Shown: positions 1-7,770, numbered from the stretch's first letter. The stretch: 40,311 bases of DNA from Priestia flexa NBRC 15715 (GCF_001591565.1 NZ_BCVD01000022.1:1-40311); one strand, 5' to 3'. Program-made: numbers and translations. The notes: generated from the sequence alone by a model not told the origin.

Positions 1-1
1 A

Positions 2-511
2 AGACATGATGGTGCTTTTTTCATAAGAAATAATCGCCTAGAAGGCTGGCTTTCTGAGACTGATTTAAACGGTCTAAGATGGATGGATGAAAAAACCGTT
101 CGATCTCCTGTGTGGATTGTTGAGAATGATAGCGCTGTTGTTTCAGTAGTGGTAGAGAAACCTAAGATTACCATTACCCCTATTATGAATAGTAAACCAA
201 TACTTTTTAATATTACAGTTGAAGTGCAAGCCGGAATCAATGAGAAAATCAAGGAAATTAATGATAAAGAGTTGGTTACAAAAACTGAAGATATTATAAA
301 GTTAGAAATTCTAAACTCCTTTGAAAAAGGAATAGAAATAAATTCAGATATCTACAGATTAGGGGAATCATTATATCGCCAAAACCCAAGTAAATGGAAA
401 GAAGAAGTGAAAGCAGGCTCGTTTTACTTAAATAAACATAGTATAAAGCATTTAAAAGTTAAAGTTAATTTAGTTAACTCAGGAAAGTTGAAGTACCAAG
501 ACGGATATTAA
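2..511 (+). CDS. Ger(x)C family spore germination protein, C-terminal part (5' end outside window)
   Basis: The frame is open from the first bases of the window and ends at TAA 509-511, so this is the last ~169 residues of a longer gene. The first visible residues include AFFIRNNRLEGWLSE, typical of the Ger(x)C (GerAC/GerBC) C-terminal domain, followed by the usual end of the family (YRQNPSKWKEEV). In the family this is the lipoprotein subunit of a germinant receptor in the spore inner membrane. An internal ATG at 83 is not the start, because homology-like sequence runs upstream of it. The A and B subunits would be expected to the left of the window. The family call is by motif recognition only. 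Confidence 0.85.
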   Translation, partial: RHDGAFFIRNNRLEGWLSETDLNGLRWMDEKTVRSPVWIVENDSAVVSVVVEKPKITITPIMNSKPILFNITVEVQAGINEKIKEINDKELVTKTEDIIKLEILNSFEKGIEINSDIYRLGESLYRQNPSKWKEEVKAGSFYLNKHSIKHLKVKVNLVNSGKLKYQDGY

Positions 512-573
512 TGTTAAACTTATAATTTTAGGGTGTTTTAACACATTCAAACTAGGTGATCCCTTATTAAATG

Positions 574-609
574 ATGGGTGATATACAGAAAGGCTTGTAT
601 ATCACCCAT
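574..609. terminator. Stem-loop after the germination gene
   Basis: A 13-bp perfect inverted repeat (574-586 against 597-609) with a 10-nt loop. It lies 60 bp after the stop codon. It has no clear T-run, so it may be an mRNA 3' stabiliser or a weak terminator. Confidence 0.5.
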
Positions 610-800
610 TACTTCCAATTACCAATTAGGGAAAGCTCACTACTAAATATAAAGGAGCTCGCATACAAAAAATGACTTCTGACTTAGTTCGTTCATACCG
701 AGGTGAATCTGCTGTATGATAAATTTTTATGATACTGAGAAATTGGACTTTTTTCTATTATAATTTCCTTAACGTTGTAAATCTGCATTTTCCTGACGGT
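610..800 (+). other. Intergenic stretch with a doubtful 15-codon ORF
   Basis: The gap 512-938 contains the stem-loop at 574-609 and the trhO promoter at 808-836. Between them an AAAGGAG at 651-657 precedes an ATG at 672 that opens a 15-codon ORF ending at 719. The spacing (about 14 nt) is long and the peptide resembles nothing I know, so it is probably chance or a gene stub. Confidence 0.2.
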
Positions 801-807
801 ACCCCAT

Positions 808-836
808 TTTACAGATGTTCTTTTTTTTAGTATTAT
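808..836 (+). promoter_or_regulatory. Sigma-A type promoter for trhO
   Basis: TTTACA (808-813), 17-bp spacer, TATTAT (831-836). It would start a leader of about 95 nt before the trhO ATG at 939. Confidence 0.5.
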
Positions 837-938
837 ATATAAGGTTACAGATCGTAACGTAAATGTAAGATTTTCAATGTAAAACAACCTATATGCATTA
901 TATCTTGCAAATATGAACAGATAGGTGGAAACAAAAAA

Positions 939-1904
939 ATGAGTACTAACAAACCTTATAGAGTTCTTCTCTATTACATGTATGTTCCAATTGAAAACGC
1001 AGAGGAATTTCGTGATGAGCAGTTTGCGCTATGCGAAGAGCTTGAACTAAAAGGAAGAATTTTAGTAGCTTCTGAAGGAATTAATGGAACAGTTTCAGGA
1101 ACAGTAGAACAAACAAATCGCTACATGGAAGTAATGAAGCAAGACCCTCGCTTTAGCGAAATGGTCTTCAAAATAGATGAAGCCGATGAGCATGCGTTTA
1201 AAAAATTACGCGTTCGCCATCGCCCAGAGCTCGTAACATTACGTCTTGAAAACGACATAAACCCACTTGAAACAACAGGTAACTATTTAAGTCCAAAAGA
1301 GTTTTTCGAAGCAATGCAGCAGGAAGATACGGTTGTAATTGATGCGCGAAACGACTATGAGTTTGACTTAGGTCACTTCAGAGGTGCAGTACGCCCAGAT
1401 ATCCGTAATTTCCGCGAGCTGCCAAACTGGATTCGTGAAAACAAAGAAATGTTTGAAGATAAAAAAGTCTTAACATACTGCACGGGCGGTATCCGCTGCG
1501 AGAAGTTCTCAGGCTGGTTAAAAGAAGAAGGCTTTGAGGATGTAAGTCAGCTTCACGGCGGAATTGTAACATATGGTAAAGACCCAGAAGTGCAAGGTGA
1601 ATTATGGGACGGGCAGTGCTACGTGTTTGATGAGCGTATCAGCGTTCCTGTAAACCAAAAAGAACACGTAATTGTTGGTAAAGACCACTTTGACGGACAG
1701 CCTTGTGAGCGATACGTAAACTGCGCAAATCCAGCGTGTAACCGTAAGATTTTAGCTTCTGAAGAAAACGAGCACAAATATTTACGCAGCTGCTCTCACG
1801 AGTGTCGCGTAAATCCTCGTAACCGCTATGTAAAAGAGCACGGTTTAACGGACGAGGAATTTGCACAGAGAGTAAAAGAAGTACAAGAACTAGCAACAAC
1901 ATAA
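939..1904 (+). CDS. trhO: tRNA uridine(34) hydroxylase TrhO (rhodanese domain, UPF0176/YceA family)
   Basis: A 321-residue cytosolic protein. In the family it hydroxylates U34 of certain tRNAs with oxygen, the first step to 5-(carboxy)methoxyuridine wobble modification. It has an N-terminal ferredoxin-like part (about 1-95), a rhodanese domain (about 115-220) with the loop CTGGIRCEK whose first Cys is residue 181, and a Cys-rich tail (CANPACN, SCSHEC; about 260-290) that could bind zinc. Length fits the family. The start is the ATG at 939 behind AGGTGG at 922-927, spacing 11. It has its own promoter and terminator and so appears monocistronic. Confidence 0.93.
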   Translation: MSTNKPYRVLLYYMYVPIENAEEFRDEQFALCEELELKGRILVASEGINGTVSGTVEQTNRYMEVMKQDPRFSEMVFKIDEADEHAFKKLRVRHRPELVTLRLENDINPLETTGNYLSPKEFFEAMQQEDTVVIDARNDYEFDLGHFRGAVRPDIRNFRELPNWIRENKEMFEDKKVLTYCTGGIRCEKFSGWLKEEGFEDVSQLHGGIVTYGKDPEVQGELWDGQCYVFDERISVPVNQKEHVIVGKDHFDGQPCERYVNCANPACNRKILASEENEHKYLRSCSHECRVNPRNRYVKEHGLTDEEFAQRVKEVQELATT

Positions 1905-1924
1905 AAAAACAGCATTCATTTAAG

Positions 1925-1954
1925 GCCCAAATCTCACACGATTTGGGCTTTTTT
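1925..1954 (+). terminator. Rho-independent terminator of trhO
   Basis: A 9-bp GC-containing stem (1925-1933 with 1940-1948), 6-nt loop, then T6. Confidence 0.9.
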
Positions 1955-2057
1955 GGTTTGAATGAGTTACATACAAACCATTTATTTTTTTACAGGTAAA
2001 GCAGGAATGAAAGAGATATGAATGGAAAATAATGAAAAAGAAAGGAGTGTGGAAAGA

Positions 2058-2579
2058 ATGAAGCATTTTATAGGTATCTTCACTCTAGCAGCTGTATTGA
2101 CTGGATGCCAAGATCAGGCAGACGAGAAAAAGCAAGTTCCACCCACAAATCCCAAGGAAGAAGTTGAAGAAACGGTGACTACGCCGAAACCATCACAACC
2201 GATTAAGCAGCCTCCAGTTCAAGCAGTGGATGAAAATATCCACTTGTATATTAAGAAATATGCAGAGGCTTATGCAAAAGCCGTTACAGCGGGGTCAATT
2301 AAAGAAATCAGTCCGTTTTTGAAAAAAGGTAGTGTTCTATACAACGCGGAGCTTGCAAAAATCAATGAGCTAAACTCAAAGAAGATCTCGTATAAACTTT
2401 TGAACGTGAAGCTAATGGGCCTTCAAAAAACGGATGATGGGTACGTCATTAAAGTAGAAGAGTCCTTTGAACAAGCGGAACCTGGGAAAGGTTCACAAAC
2501 AGTAATGTTTAACAAATCGTATACTACAAGCTACAAAGATGGTAAATTGATGATTGTAGATATAAAAGAGGAAGCGTAA
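2058..2579 (+). CDS. Lipoprotein with a TcaA/YvbJ-like C-terminal (NTF2-like) domain
   Basis: The preferred start is ATG 2058, giving 173 residues: AAAGGAGTG at 2041-2049 sits 8 nt upstream, and a lipoprotein signal begins right there, with lipobox LTGC about 18 residues in. An upstream in-frame ATG at 2022 would put 12 polar residues before the signal peptide. After the Cys comes a Lys/Pro/Glu-rich linker of ~45 residues and then a globular domain (about residues 65-173, beginning near IHLYIKKYAEAYAKAV). That domain resembles the NTF2-like end of TcaA/YvbJ proteins; this is a tentative similarity. It is expected to be anchored outside the membrane. Function is not known. Confidence 0.72.
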   Translation: MKHFIGIFTLAAVLTGCQDQADEKKQVPPTNPKEEVEETVTTPKPSQPIKQPPVQAVDENIHLYIKKYAEAYAKAVTAGSIKEISPFLKKGSVLYNAELAKINELNSKKISYKLLNVKLMGLQKTDDGYVIKVEESFEQAEPGKGSQTVMFNKSYTTSYKDGKLMIVDIKEEA

Positions 2580-2613
2580 ACCAGTTAGCTAATCGTGCAA
2601 CTGGTTTCTTTTT
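2578..2613 (+). terminator. Rho-independent terminator
   Basis: A 9-bp stem (2578-2586 with 2599-2607) that overlaps the stop codon, 12-nt loop, followed by a T-rich tail. Confidence 0.8.
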
Positions 2614-2688
2614 AGAGTATATTTATAAATAAAACTATGTTCTAAATAATCATTATAAAGAAAAACAGCGGATTAACGAATTAAAATG

Positions 2689-2758
2689 TTATCAAAAATG
2701 ATAATAATAAATTGATTTCTATCATAGGTGTGCTATTATTATCATATATGATAATAAT
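2689..2758 (+). promoter_or_regulatory. Promoter flanked by two identical-pattern operators
   Basis: Two inverted repeats of the form TTATCA-N4-TGATAA lie at 2689-2704 and 2739-2754, exactly 50 bp apart. The second is the core of a perfect 24-bp palindrome (2735-2758). Between them is a plausible promoter: TTGATT (2712-2717), 16-bp spacer, TATTAT (2734-2739). One site is just upstream of -35 and the other covers -10/+1, as expected for repression, probably by the regulator encoded next (inference). Confidence 0.75.
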
Positions 2759-2773
2759 GAAAGGAAGGTCTTG

Positions 2774-3310
2774 ATGAGTTCATCAAAAGCAGACGCAATC
2801 TTACATCCAATCCGAATGCGGATTATACAGGAGTTAGCAAGCAAACCTTGTACAGTACAAGAGCTACTTCAGTGCCTTCAAGATGTTCCTCAAGCAACGT
2901 TGTATCGCCACTTAAATACGCTAAAAAAAGCGGAAGTTATTGAGGCAATTAAAGCACAAAAGATTAGGGGAACGGTTGAAAAAACGTACGCGTTAGCACA
3001 GGCTAGTGCTATTTTATCAGGAGAAGAAGTTCAACATTTATCTAAAACAGAACACTTGCAGCATTTTATGAACTTTTACACGATGCTCGCCAAAGAGTTT
3101 GAAGCATATCTAGAGGGAGACGTTAATTTTGAGAAAGATGGATTTGGGTACCACCAGCTTCCCCTTCATTTAAGTGAGAGTGAGCAGCAGGCGTTTTTAG
3201 AAGACTATAAAAAGCTGATAGATAAATATCAGCTTAAGCCACGAGAAGATCGCCGTATGCGTACGATGGCCGTCTCATTTATTCCAGAACGTCAAAGAGG
3301 AGAGAACTAA
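2774..3310 (+). CDS. Winged-helix (ArsR-like HTH) transcriptional regulator
   Basis: 178 residues from ATG 2774, which follows AAAGGAAGG by ~7 nt; a TTG at 2771 directly before it is a less likely start. Residues ~5-75 form a winged helix of the ArsR/HTH_20 type (DAILHPIRMRIIQELA, then PQATLYRHLNTLKKAEVI as recognition helix region). No Cys/His metal-binding set typical of ArsR/SmtB metal sensors is seen. The C-terminal ~100 residues are helical and may bind an effector or dimerise. It is first in a four-gene operon (2774-4735) and stops one base before the hydrolase start. The flanking operators suggest autorepression, with the ligand unknown. Confidence 0.82.
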   Translation: MSSSKADAILHPIRMRIIQELASKPCTVQELLQCLQDVPQATLYRHLNTLKKAEVIEAIKAQKIRGTVEKTYALAQASAILSGEEVQHLSKTEHLQHFMNFYTMLAKEFEAYLEGDVNFEKDGFGYHQLPLHLSESEQQAFLEDYKKLIDKYQLKPREDRRMRTMAVSFIPERQRGEN

Positions 3311-3311
3311 G

Positions 3312-4241
3312 ATGCGGGAAAAAGAACTTCAGCTTACAGCTGTTAAGGCCATGCTAACAATTCCTGATGAGAAATCAGGTAAGAAGCCGGCTGTATTAAT
3401 AATTAGCGGGAGTGGTCCAGTAGATTATAACGGAAACACCAAAAAGTTTGCGAGCAACGTTTATCGTGATTTAGCAGCGGTCTTTACAGAAATGGGATAT
3501 GTCACACTTCGTTATGACAAGCGAAATCTCGACGCGTTTTACAAAACGACGTTAACAGACCTCATTCAAGATGCAAAAGAAGCTTTTCACGCTTTGCAAA
3601 ATCAGCTTGAAGTAGATGATAAGCAACTATTTATTGCGGGACATAGCGAAGGAGCAATGATTGCTACAATTATTGCGGAAGAACTTCATGCTATAGGCTT
3701 AATTTTGCTAGCTGGTGCAGGACAAAACCTTATCGAAGCAACTGAGTATCAGCGAGAACGAGCTTATAAAGAAATCTCGGCTCAAGGTGGGTTTAAAGGT
3801 TGGTTATTCCAAAAGCTAAAGGTTATTGAAAAAGATCGACAAAAAGCTGATAATCTTTTCAAGCGTTTTAAAGAAGCAAAAGAAGACGTTGTGCGCGTGC
3901 AGCTTGTTCGTATGAATGCAGCATGGTGGAGAGAGCATATGATGGTAAATATGCATCACTATTATGAAAAATTATCGATACCCATTTTAGCTATAACGGG
4001 ATCAAAGGATGTGCAGGCAGATCCTAACGCACTTCAAGTTCTAAAACCGTATCCTACAATTGAAACAGTAATCATTAAAGATATGAATCACGTATTAAAA
4101 ATACAAACAGAAGAGCCTTCCATGATGAAGCTGCTGAAGCAATATAAGCAGACGTTTTCACAGCCGATTGCACCAGAGCTATGTGACGTAATGGGAAGCT
4201 GGCTTACGAAACAAATACAAGGAAGGAAGTCTCATGAATAA
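3312..4241 (+). CDS. Alpha/beta hydrolase (serine hydrolase)
   Basis: 309 residues. It shows the alpha/beta-hydrolase order: oxyanion region ISGSGPVDYNGN (~30-41), nucleophile elbow GHSEGA (~114-119), a lid-like helical insertion (~150-215), an acid in the ITGSKDVQADP segment (~237-247), and a His in MNHVLK (~263-268). It resembles the S33/dienelactone-hydrolase-like group of cytosolic esterases; the substrate is unknown. Its ATG is 2 nt after the regulator's stop with GAGGAGAG upstream, and its 3' end overlaps the next gene by 8 nt, so it is translated as part of the regulator operon. Confidence 0.85.
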   Translation: MREKELQLTAVKAMLTIPDEKSGKKPAVLIISGSGPVDYNGNTKKFASNVYRDLAAVFTEMGYVTLRYDKRNLDAFYKTTLTDLIQDAKEAFHALQNQLEVDDKQLFIAGHSEGAMIATIIAEELHAIGLILLAGAGQNLIEATEYQRERAYKEISAQGGFKGWLFQKLKVIEKDRQKADNLFKRFKEAKEDVVRVQLVRMNAAWWREHMMVNMHHYYEKLSIPILAITGSKDVQADPNALQVLKPYPTIETVIIKDMNHVLKIQTEEPSMMKLLKQYKQTFSQPIAPELCDVMGSWLTKQIQGRKSHE

Positions 4242-4434
4242 ACTGATTTTAATTATATTTACTATTGCTGTTATTGCACAGCTGACGGGGATTGTTCTTT
4301 TATTTATAAATGCCAAGCTCGCCCTTCAGGTTTTTCTCTACTATGTGGCGGCAATTATTCTATTAGTTCCTTTATTAATCATAAAAAAACGGAAAACAAA
4401 AGAGGAGGATCCAAATGATTATCGTGACTACTGA
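4234..4434 (+). CDS. Small membrane protein with two transmembrane helices
   Basis: 66 residues with two hydrophobic segments (about 3-25 and 31-51) and a basic, charged C-terminus (KKRKTKEEDPNDYRD). It overlaps the hydrolase by 8 nt and the next gene by 20 nt, and GGAAGGAAG precedes its ATG, which supports a real, coupled gene. I do not recognise the family. It may serve as membrane partner of the hydrolase or the YbjQ protein in this operon (inference). Confidence 0.75.
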   Translation: MNKLILIIFTIAVIAQLTGIVLLFINAKLALQVFLYYVAAIILLVPLLIIKKRKTKEEDPNDYRDY

Positions 4435-4735
4435 TAATGTATCAAACTATCAAGTAACAGAAACAATTGGGTATGTAAAAGGAAGCACGGTGCAGTCTAA
4501 AAACATCGGTCGTGATATTTTAGCAGGCTTAAAGAATATTGTAGGAGGAGAAATTAAAGAATATACGGAAATGATGGATGATGCTCGAAAAATCGCAGTT
4601 GCGCGCATGGTTAGAGATGCTGAAGAAAAGGGAGCAAATGCCATTGTCGGCTTCCGTTTAGTCAGTTCAGCTATTGCCAGTAACGCTTCTGAAATTGTGG
4701 CGTACGGAACGGGTGTGAAGGTAGTTAACAGTTAA
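4415..4735 (+). CDS. YbjQ family (UPF0145) protein
   Basis: 106 residues matching the compact YbjQ/UPF0145 fold: an N-terminal strand (IIVTTDNVSNYQVTETIG), GxVxGxTVxSKNIGRDILAGLKN, helix with EYTEMMDDARKIA, then GANAIVGFRLVSS and a final strand. Members are small pentamer-forming proteins sometimes described as heavy-metal binding; their role is not settled. A strong AGAGGAGG at 4401-4408 precedes ATG 4415, inside the end of the previous gene. It is the last gene of the operon; no strong hairpin follows before the lipoprotein promoter. Confidence 0.88.
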   Translation: MIIVTTDNVSNYQVTETIGYVKGSTVQSKNIGRDILAGLKNIVGGEIKEYTEMMDDARKIAVARMVRDAEEKGANAIVGFRLVSSAIASNASEIVAYGTGVKVVNS

Positions 4736-4808
4736 GAATAGCCCCCCTCTTAACACGCTTATGAAAATATATCTATGCTAAAAGTTTTAATTCTATTGTA
4801 AAAATATA

Positions 4809-4837
4809 TTTACATAGAAATATTTACAAAGTATAAT
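4809..4837 (+). promoter_or_regulatory. Near-consensus sigma-A promoter
   Basis: TTTACA (4809-4814), 17-bp spacer, TATAAT (4832-4837), 41 bp before the lipoprotein ATG at 4878. Confidence 0.8.
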
Positions 4838-4877
4838 CGTTCACTGTAAAAAGTTTATGTAGGGGGCAATATACGTA

Positions 4878-5567
4878 ATGAGTAAGTTTTTTAAAGTACT
4901 AACATCAAGTTTAGTTGTAGGAGTGTTACTGGCTGGTTGTGGTAGCAACTCTGATAGTTCTAATGGTGCAGAAGAAACAAAAGAAGAGCCAAAAGCAGCG
5001 GAACAAAAACCATTAAAGAATGATGTTCCAAAACCAGAGAAAGATGAAAGTGGAAATTACATACTGAACGTTCCTGGTCAAAAGGTAAAAGATGATGGTG
5101 CTACGGCAGAACTCTTAAAAATAAAAGAAGTAAATGAAACAGTCGATATTTCACCATTAAAAGTGACAATTGAAGATATTAAAGTAATTAAATTAACAGA
5201 TCTAGACGAAGAGTTTGCTGAAGGTCTAGAGTGGATGGCTGACACAAAAATTAACCCAGAGGAAACTTCTTATGTTCAGGTTAATTACACTGCAGAAAAC
5301 ACATCTGACAGCAATATTGAATGGTACGATATTATGAATGTTGTTACCGATAAGGGTGAACAAATCGACGGACAACTTAAAGATTTTATTTCTGATGACG
5401 GAGATTCAGATTCACAATTCATTGGTAAAGTTAAAAAAGAATATACAGATGGTTTTGTTGTAAAAAATGAAGATATCAACTCTGTTAAGCTAGTTTTTGG
5501 TTATACTGAAGACGAAGACTATAACGAAATTACACCTGAACAAACGGTTGAATACACGTTTGAATAA
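4878..5567 (+). CDS. Lipoprotein with a DUF4352/DUF5105-like domain
   Basis: 229 residues. The signal peptide ends in lipobox LLAGC (Cys ~21), followed by a Ser/Glu/Lys-rich linker to ~60. The rest is an all-beta domain with YVQVNYTAENTSDSNIEWYD, the pattern seen in extracellular immunoglobulin-like lipoprotein domains such as DUF4352 or DUF5105. It should sit on the outer face of the membrane. AGGGGG lies upstream of ATG 4878. It has its own consensus promoter and a terminator, so it is probably monocistronic and well expressed. Function is unknown. Confidence 0.8.
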   Translation: MSKFFKVLTSSLVVGVLLAGCGSNSDSSNGAEETKEEPKAAEQKPLKNDVPKPEKDESGNYILNVPGQKVKDDGATAELLKIKEVNETVDISPLKVTIEDIKVIKLTDLDEEFAEGLEWMADTKINPEETSYVQVNYTAENTSDSNIEWYDIMNVVTDKGEQIDGQLKDFISDDGDSDSQFIGKVKKEYTDGFVVKNEDINSVKLVFGYTEDEDYNEITPEQTVEYTFE

Positions 5568-5568
5568 G

Positions 5569-5606
5569 AAAAACTGCCGAAGGGAATTCCTATCGGCAGT
5601 TTTTTA
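5569..5606 (+). terminator. Rho-independent terminator
   Basis: 12-bp stem (5569-5580 with 5593-5604), 12-nt loop, T-run. Confidence 0.9.
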
Positions 5607-5641
5607 TACTTTTATCTTAAAATGAAAGGGAGAAACAAGAA

Positions 5642-6120
5642 GTGAAATATGTAATTGAAAAAATGACAGTGAACGATATTCACTCTGTACAACAAGTAGC
5701 CACAGATAGTTGGAATCATACATATAAAGGCATTATCCCTTTGGACGTACAAAACAATTTCTTACGAGCTGCATACAGTACAGAAATGTTAAAAAAACGG
5801 ATGGAAGAGTCGGAGTTGTGGGTAGCCCTCGTAGAAACTAAAGTAGTGGGCTTTGCAAACTTTACACCAGTTAATGAAAAATAGGAAAGTGAGCTGCTAG
5901 CGATTTACTTACTGCCAGATTATCAAAGAAAAGGAATTGGTACAGCACTTTTTGCAAAAGGAAGCCGTCATGTCAAAAAAGTGATTGTCCATGTTGAGCG
6001 CGAAAACCAAAGTGGCATGTCCTTTATCGTACACAAGGGTTTACAGTTACAGATGATTTTGATGAGGATTTTGACGGGCATCTCCTACAAACCGTTCAAA
6101 TGACTCTTCAAATAAAGTAA
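5642..6120 (+). pseudogene. Broken GNAT family N-acetyltransferase
   Basis: The gene begins at GTG 5642 (AAAGGGA 10 nt upstream) and encodes a normal GNAT start (YVIEKMTVNDIHSVQQVA). An in-frame TAG at 5882-5884 stops it after 80 codons. The same frame then resumes clear GNAT sequence with the acetyl-CoA loop LLPDYQRKGIGTALF. Near 6023-6025 one T is missing: the following frame gives YRTQGFTVTDDFDEDFDG to a natural TAA at 6118-6120. So there are two independent lesions, one nonsense and one frameshift. Full length would be ~159 residues, right for the family. Sequencing error could explain one lesion but less easily both. Confidence 0.88.
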
Positions 6121-6151
6121 AAGAATCAGTGAGTTAATACTGATTCTTTTT
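6118..6151 (+). terminator. Terminator of the broken acetyltransferase gene
   Basis: 13-bp stem (6118-6130 with 6139-6151), 8-nt loop. A-rich and T-rich flanks make it usable in both directions. Confidence 0.85.
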
Positions 6152-6355
6152 ACGAACTCATTTTTATTAAACTATGTTCTAAATAAACAACAATATTAAA
6201 AACCTCAGTACTTAAAACCTTTTCACAATATCATAATTTATTCATAATAACTACCCTTTTCATAAAAATAAAAATGCCTTTCTTTCTTAAAACGAGGTTG
6301 CTTTTCTTTTATAGAAAGCTTACACTAGTAAAGCATATTAAAAGGATGGTGTTTT

Positions 6356-6553
6356 ATGAAAAATAGAGATAATGTGATTCCTTTTACTCCTAAGAAAAAC
6401 CCTTCGCATTATTCCCCAGCTTCCGTTAAGTTAGATAAGAAGTTAGTGGAGTTTCTCGAAATCATGGACTTTGATGATCGTAATGATTTTTTAAACGAAA
6501 TGATTGATTCATTCTTTCAATATGTAAAGAGTGAAGAAGACGAAGTGCAATAA
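6356..6553 (+). CDS. Small protein with a possible ribbon-helix-helix fold
   Basis: 65 residues with AAAAGGATGG before the ATG. After a basic N-terminus comes a strand-like ASVKLDKKLVEFLEIM and a helix DDRNDFLNEMIDSFFQYV, the spacing of a ribbon-helix-helix DNA-binding or antitoxin-type domain; the tail is acidic. This fold call is an inference from pattern only. It stands alone, with its own terminator. No partner toxin lies next to it: the neighbours are a dead acetyltransferase and a membrane-protein remnant. Confidence 0.6.
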   Translation: MKNRDNVIPFTPKKNPSHYSPASVKLDKKLVEFLEIMDFDDRNDFLNEMIDSFFQYVKSEEDEVQ

Positions 6554-6561
6554 ACGATAGG

Positions 6562-6600
6562 AAAACATCTTAACCAAACAGATGTTTTTTTGTTTGGTTT
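6562..6600 (+). terminator. Terminator with two overlapping, mutually exclusive stems
   Basis: Stem 1 pairs 6562-6570 with 6580-6588 and is followed by T's. The loop sequence (6572-6580) can instead pair with 6591-6599, forming a second hairpin that excludes the first. Confidence 0.7.
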
Positions 6601-6729
6601 TATTTGTCTCCCCGACAAATGAGTTTTACTAGTATCTTCTTAGTAAAAGGCACAGGATATACGAATATATAGATGAATACATTCATTTTCACACATAATC
6701 TTCTCAACATATTTTCTTATTCCTAAAGT

Positions 6730-6760
6730 AAAAAAAGTGAGCTCAATGCTCACTTTTTTT
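6730..6760. terminator. Bidirectional terminator
   Basis: 13-bp perfect stem (6730-6742 with 6748-6760), 5-nt loop, A7 and T7 flanks. It separates the plus-strand small gene from the minus-strand remnant. Confidence 0.9.
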
Positions 6761-6769
6761 GTTTGGACA

Positions 6770-6958
6770 TTATAATAGAAAGAACTGAACAAACCAAAGC
6801 TTATACGCAATCATCAGAGTGCTCAGCATAATACCTGAAAACGCAGCAACTTTGTTTACTTTTCCTAATAATCCTACAAGTCCTAATAAAACGGGGACTA
6901 TTTGATTAAAAACGATATCATAATGTAATAAAAAAACTTTAAAATAAATTCTTAAGAG
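6770..6958 (-). pseudogene. Remnant of a small membrane protein gene, no start codon
   Basis: The minus strand is open from just after a TGA at 6959-6961 to TAA 6770-6772 (62 codons). It reads as a convincing two-helix membrane protein: NQIVPVLLGLVGLLGKVN, then SGIMLSTLMIAYKLWFVQFF. No ATG, GTG or TTG lies in the N-terminal half, so the 5' end is lost or the start is unusual. The bidirectional terminator at 6730-6760 lies directly downstream, as expected for a former gene. I do not recognise the family. Confidence 0.45.
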
Positions 6959-7005
6959 TCAATTTGACTAATTTATATGACATAAAAGACACCATTTAGA
7001 CAAGT

Positions 7006-7055
7006 TGTAACAAAACTAATAACCCTTTGAAATAATTCTGTAATAAAACTATAGT
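7006..7055 (+). promoter_or_regulatory. Promoter with two 13-bp direct repeats 33 bp apart
   Basis: TTGAAA (7027-7032), 17-bp spacer, TATAGT (7050-7055). The 13-mer TGTAACAAAACTA (7006-7018) recurs as TGTAATAAAACTA (7039-7051) with one change. The distance of 33 bp is three helical turns. The first six bases of each match a WalR half-site (TGTWAH), but the second half-site five bases on does not match well, so WalR control is only a suggestion. Confidence 0.6.
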
Positions 7056-7094
7056 ATTCTTTATTTACCGAATTGGAAAAAGGGGAAAATTTTG

Positions 7095-7655
7095 ATGAAA
7101 AAACTAATTATTACGTCAAGCTTAGTTCTATTATCATTGTTTGGAACAGCGACTGCAACATCTGCGGCGTCAACTACATATAAAGTAAAAAGTGGAGATA
7201 CATTATATAAAATTGCTTCTGTACATAAAGTGTCGGTAAAAGACATCCAGTCATGGAATAACTTAAAATCAGCAACAATTCGTCCGAATCAAGTGTTAAA
7301 AGTAGCCAAGCCACAAGCGGCTAAAACGTCAGCTAAGCCAGCAGCAAAAGCGCCTGCTCCTGCTGCAAAAAAAGAATTTACGGTGACGGCTACAGCTTAT
7401 ACAGGAAGCTGCAAAGGATGCAGTGGTATTACCGCAACGGGCATCAATTTAAAGAAAAACCCTAACTTAAAAGTCATTTCTGTTGACCCAAAAGTAATCA
7501 AACTAGGTTCTAAAGTATGGGTAGAAGGCTACGGTACTGCAATTGCGGGTGATAAAGGTAGCGCAATTCGTGGCAACAAAATCGATGTATTTATTCCAAA
7601 TCAAAAAGAAGCATTAAAATGGGGACGTAAAACGGTTAAAGTTCGCATTCTATAG
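7095..7655 (+). CDS. Secreted LysM and 3D domain cell-wall protein (YocH-like)
   Basis: 186 residues from ATG 7095 behind AAAGGGGA; a TTG at 7092 is less likely. A Sec signal peptide (cleavage likely after TSAAS, ~24) is followed by one LysM domain (YKVKSGDTLYKIA... to RPNQVLKV, ~28-71), an Ala/Lys/Pro linker (~75-95), and a C-terminal 3D domain (~98-186). The three Asp positions are visible in SVDPKVI, AGDKGSAI and NKIDVF. Family members bind peptidoglycan by LysM, and the 3D domain is related to lytic transglycosylase folds, so a wall-remodelling role is likely. It is monocistronic. Confidence 0.9.
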   Translation: MKKLIITSSLVLLSLFGTATATSAASTTYKVKSGDTLYKIASVHKVSVKDIQSWNNLKSATIRPNQVLKVAKPQAAKTSAKPAAKAPAPAAKKEFTVTATAYTGSCKGCSGITATGINLKKNPNLKVISVDPKVIKLGSKVWVEGYGTAIAGDKGSAIRGNKIDVFIPNQKEALKWGRKTVKVRIL

Positions 7656-7739
7656 TCTTTAAATCATTAGCTAAATGGTGTTCTGCTATGGTATACTAAA
7701 GTCACCATTTGCTTTATTGATTAATCTTTGTTTCTCATG

Positions 7740-7770
7740 GCCTACTTATTCCAAATAAGTAGGCTTTTTT
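7740..7770 (+). terminator. Rho-independent terminator of the LysM-3D gene
   Basis: 11-bp stem (7740-7750 with 7754-7764), 3-nt loop, T6. A possible weaker pairing of AAATGGTG (near 7672) with CACCATTT (near 7702) lies upstream. Confidence 0.9.

Noticed and set aside
2735-2758. Fur box
   Set aside because: The half-sites face the opposite way (ATTATCA...TGATAAT) to the Fur 7-1-7 pattern (TGATAAT-N-ATTATCA).
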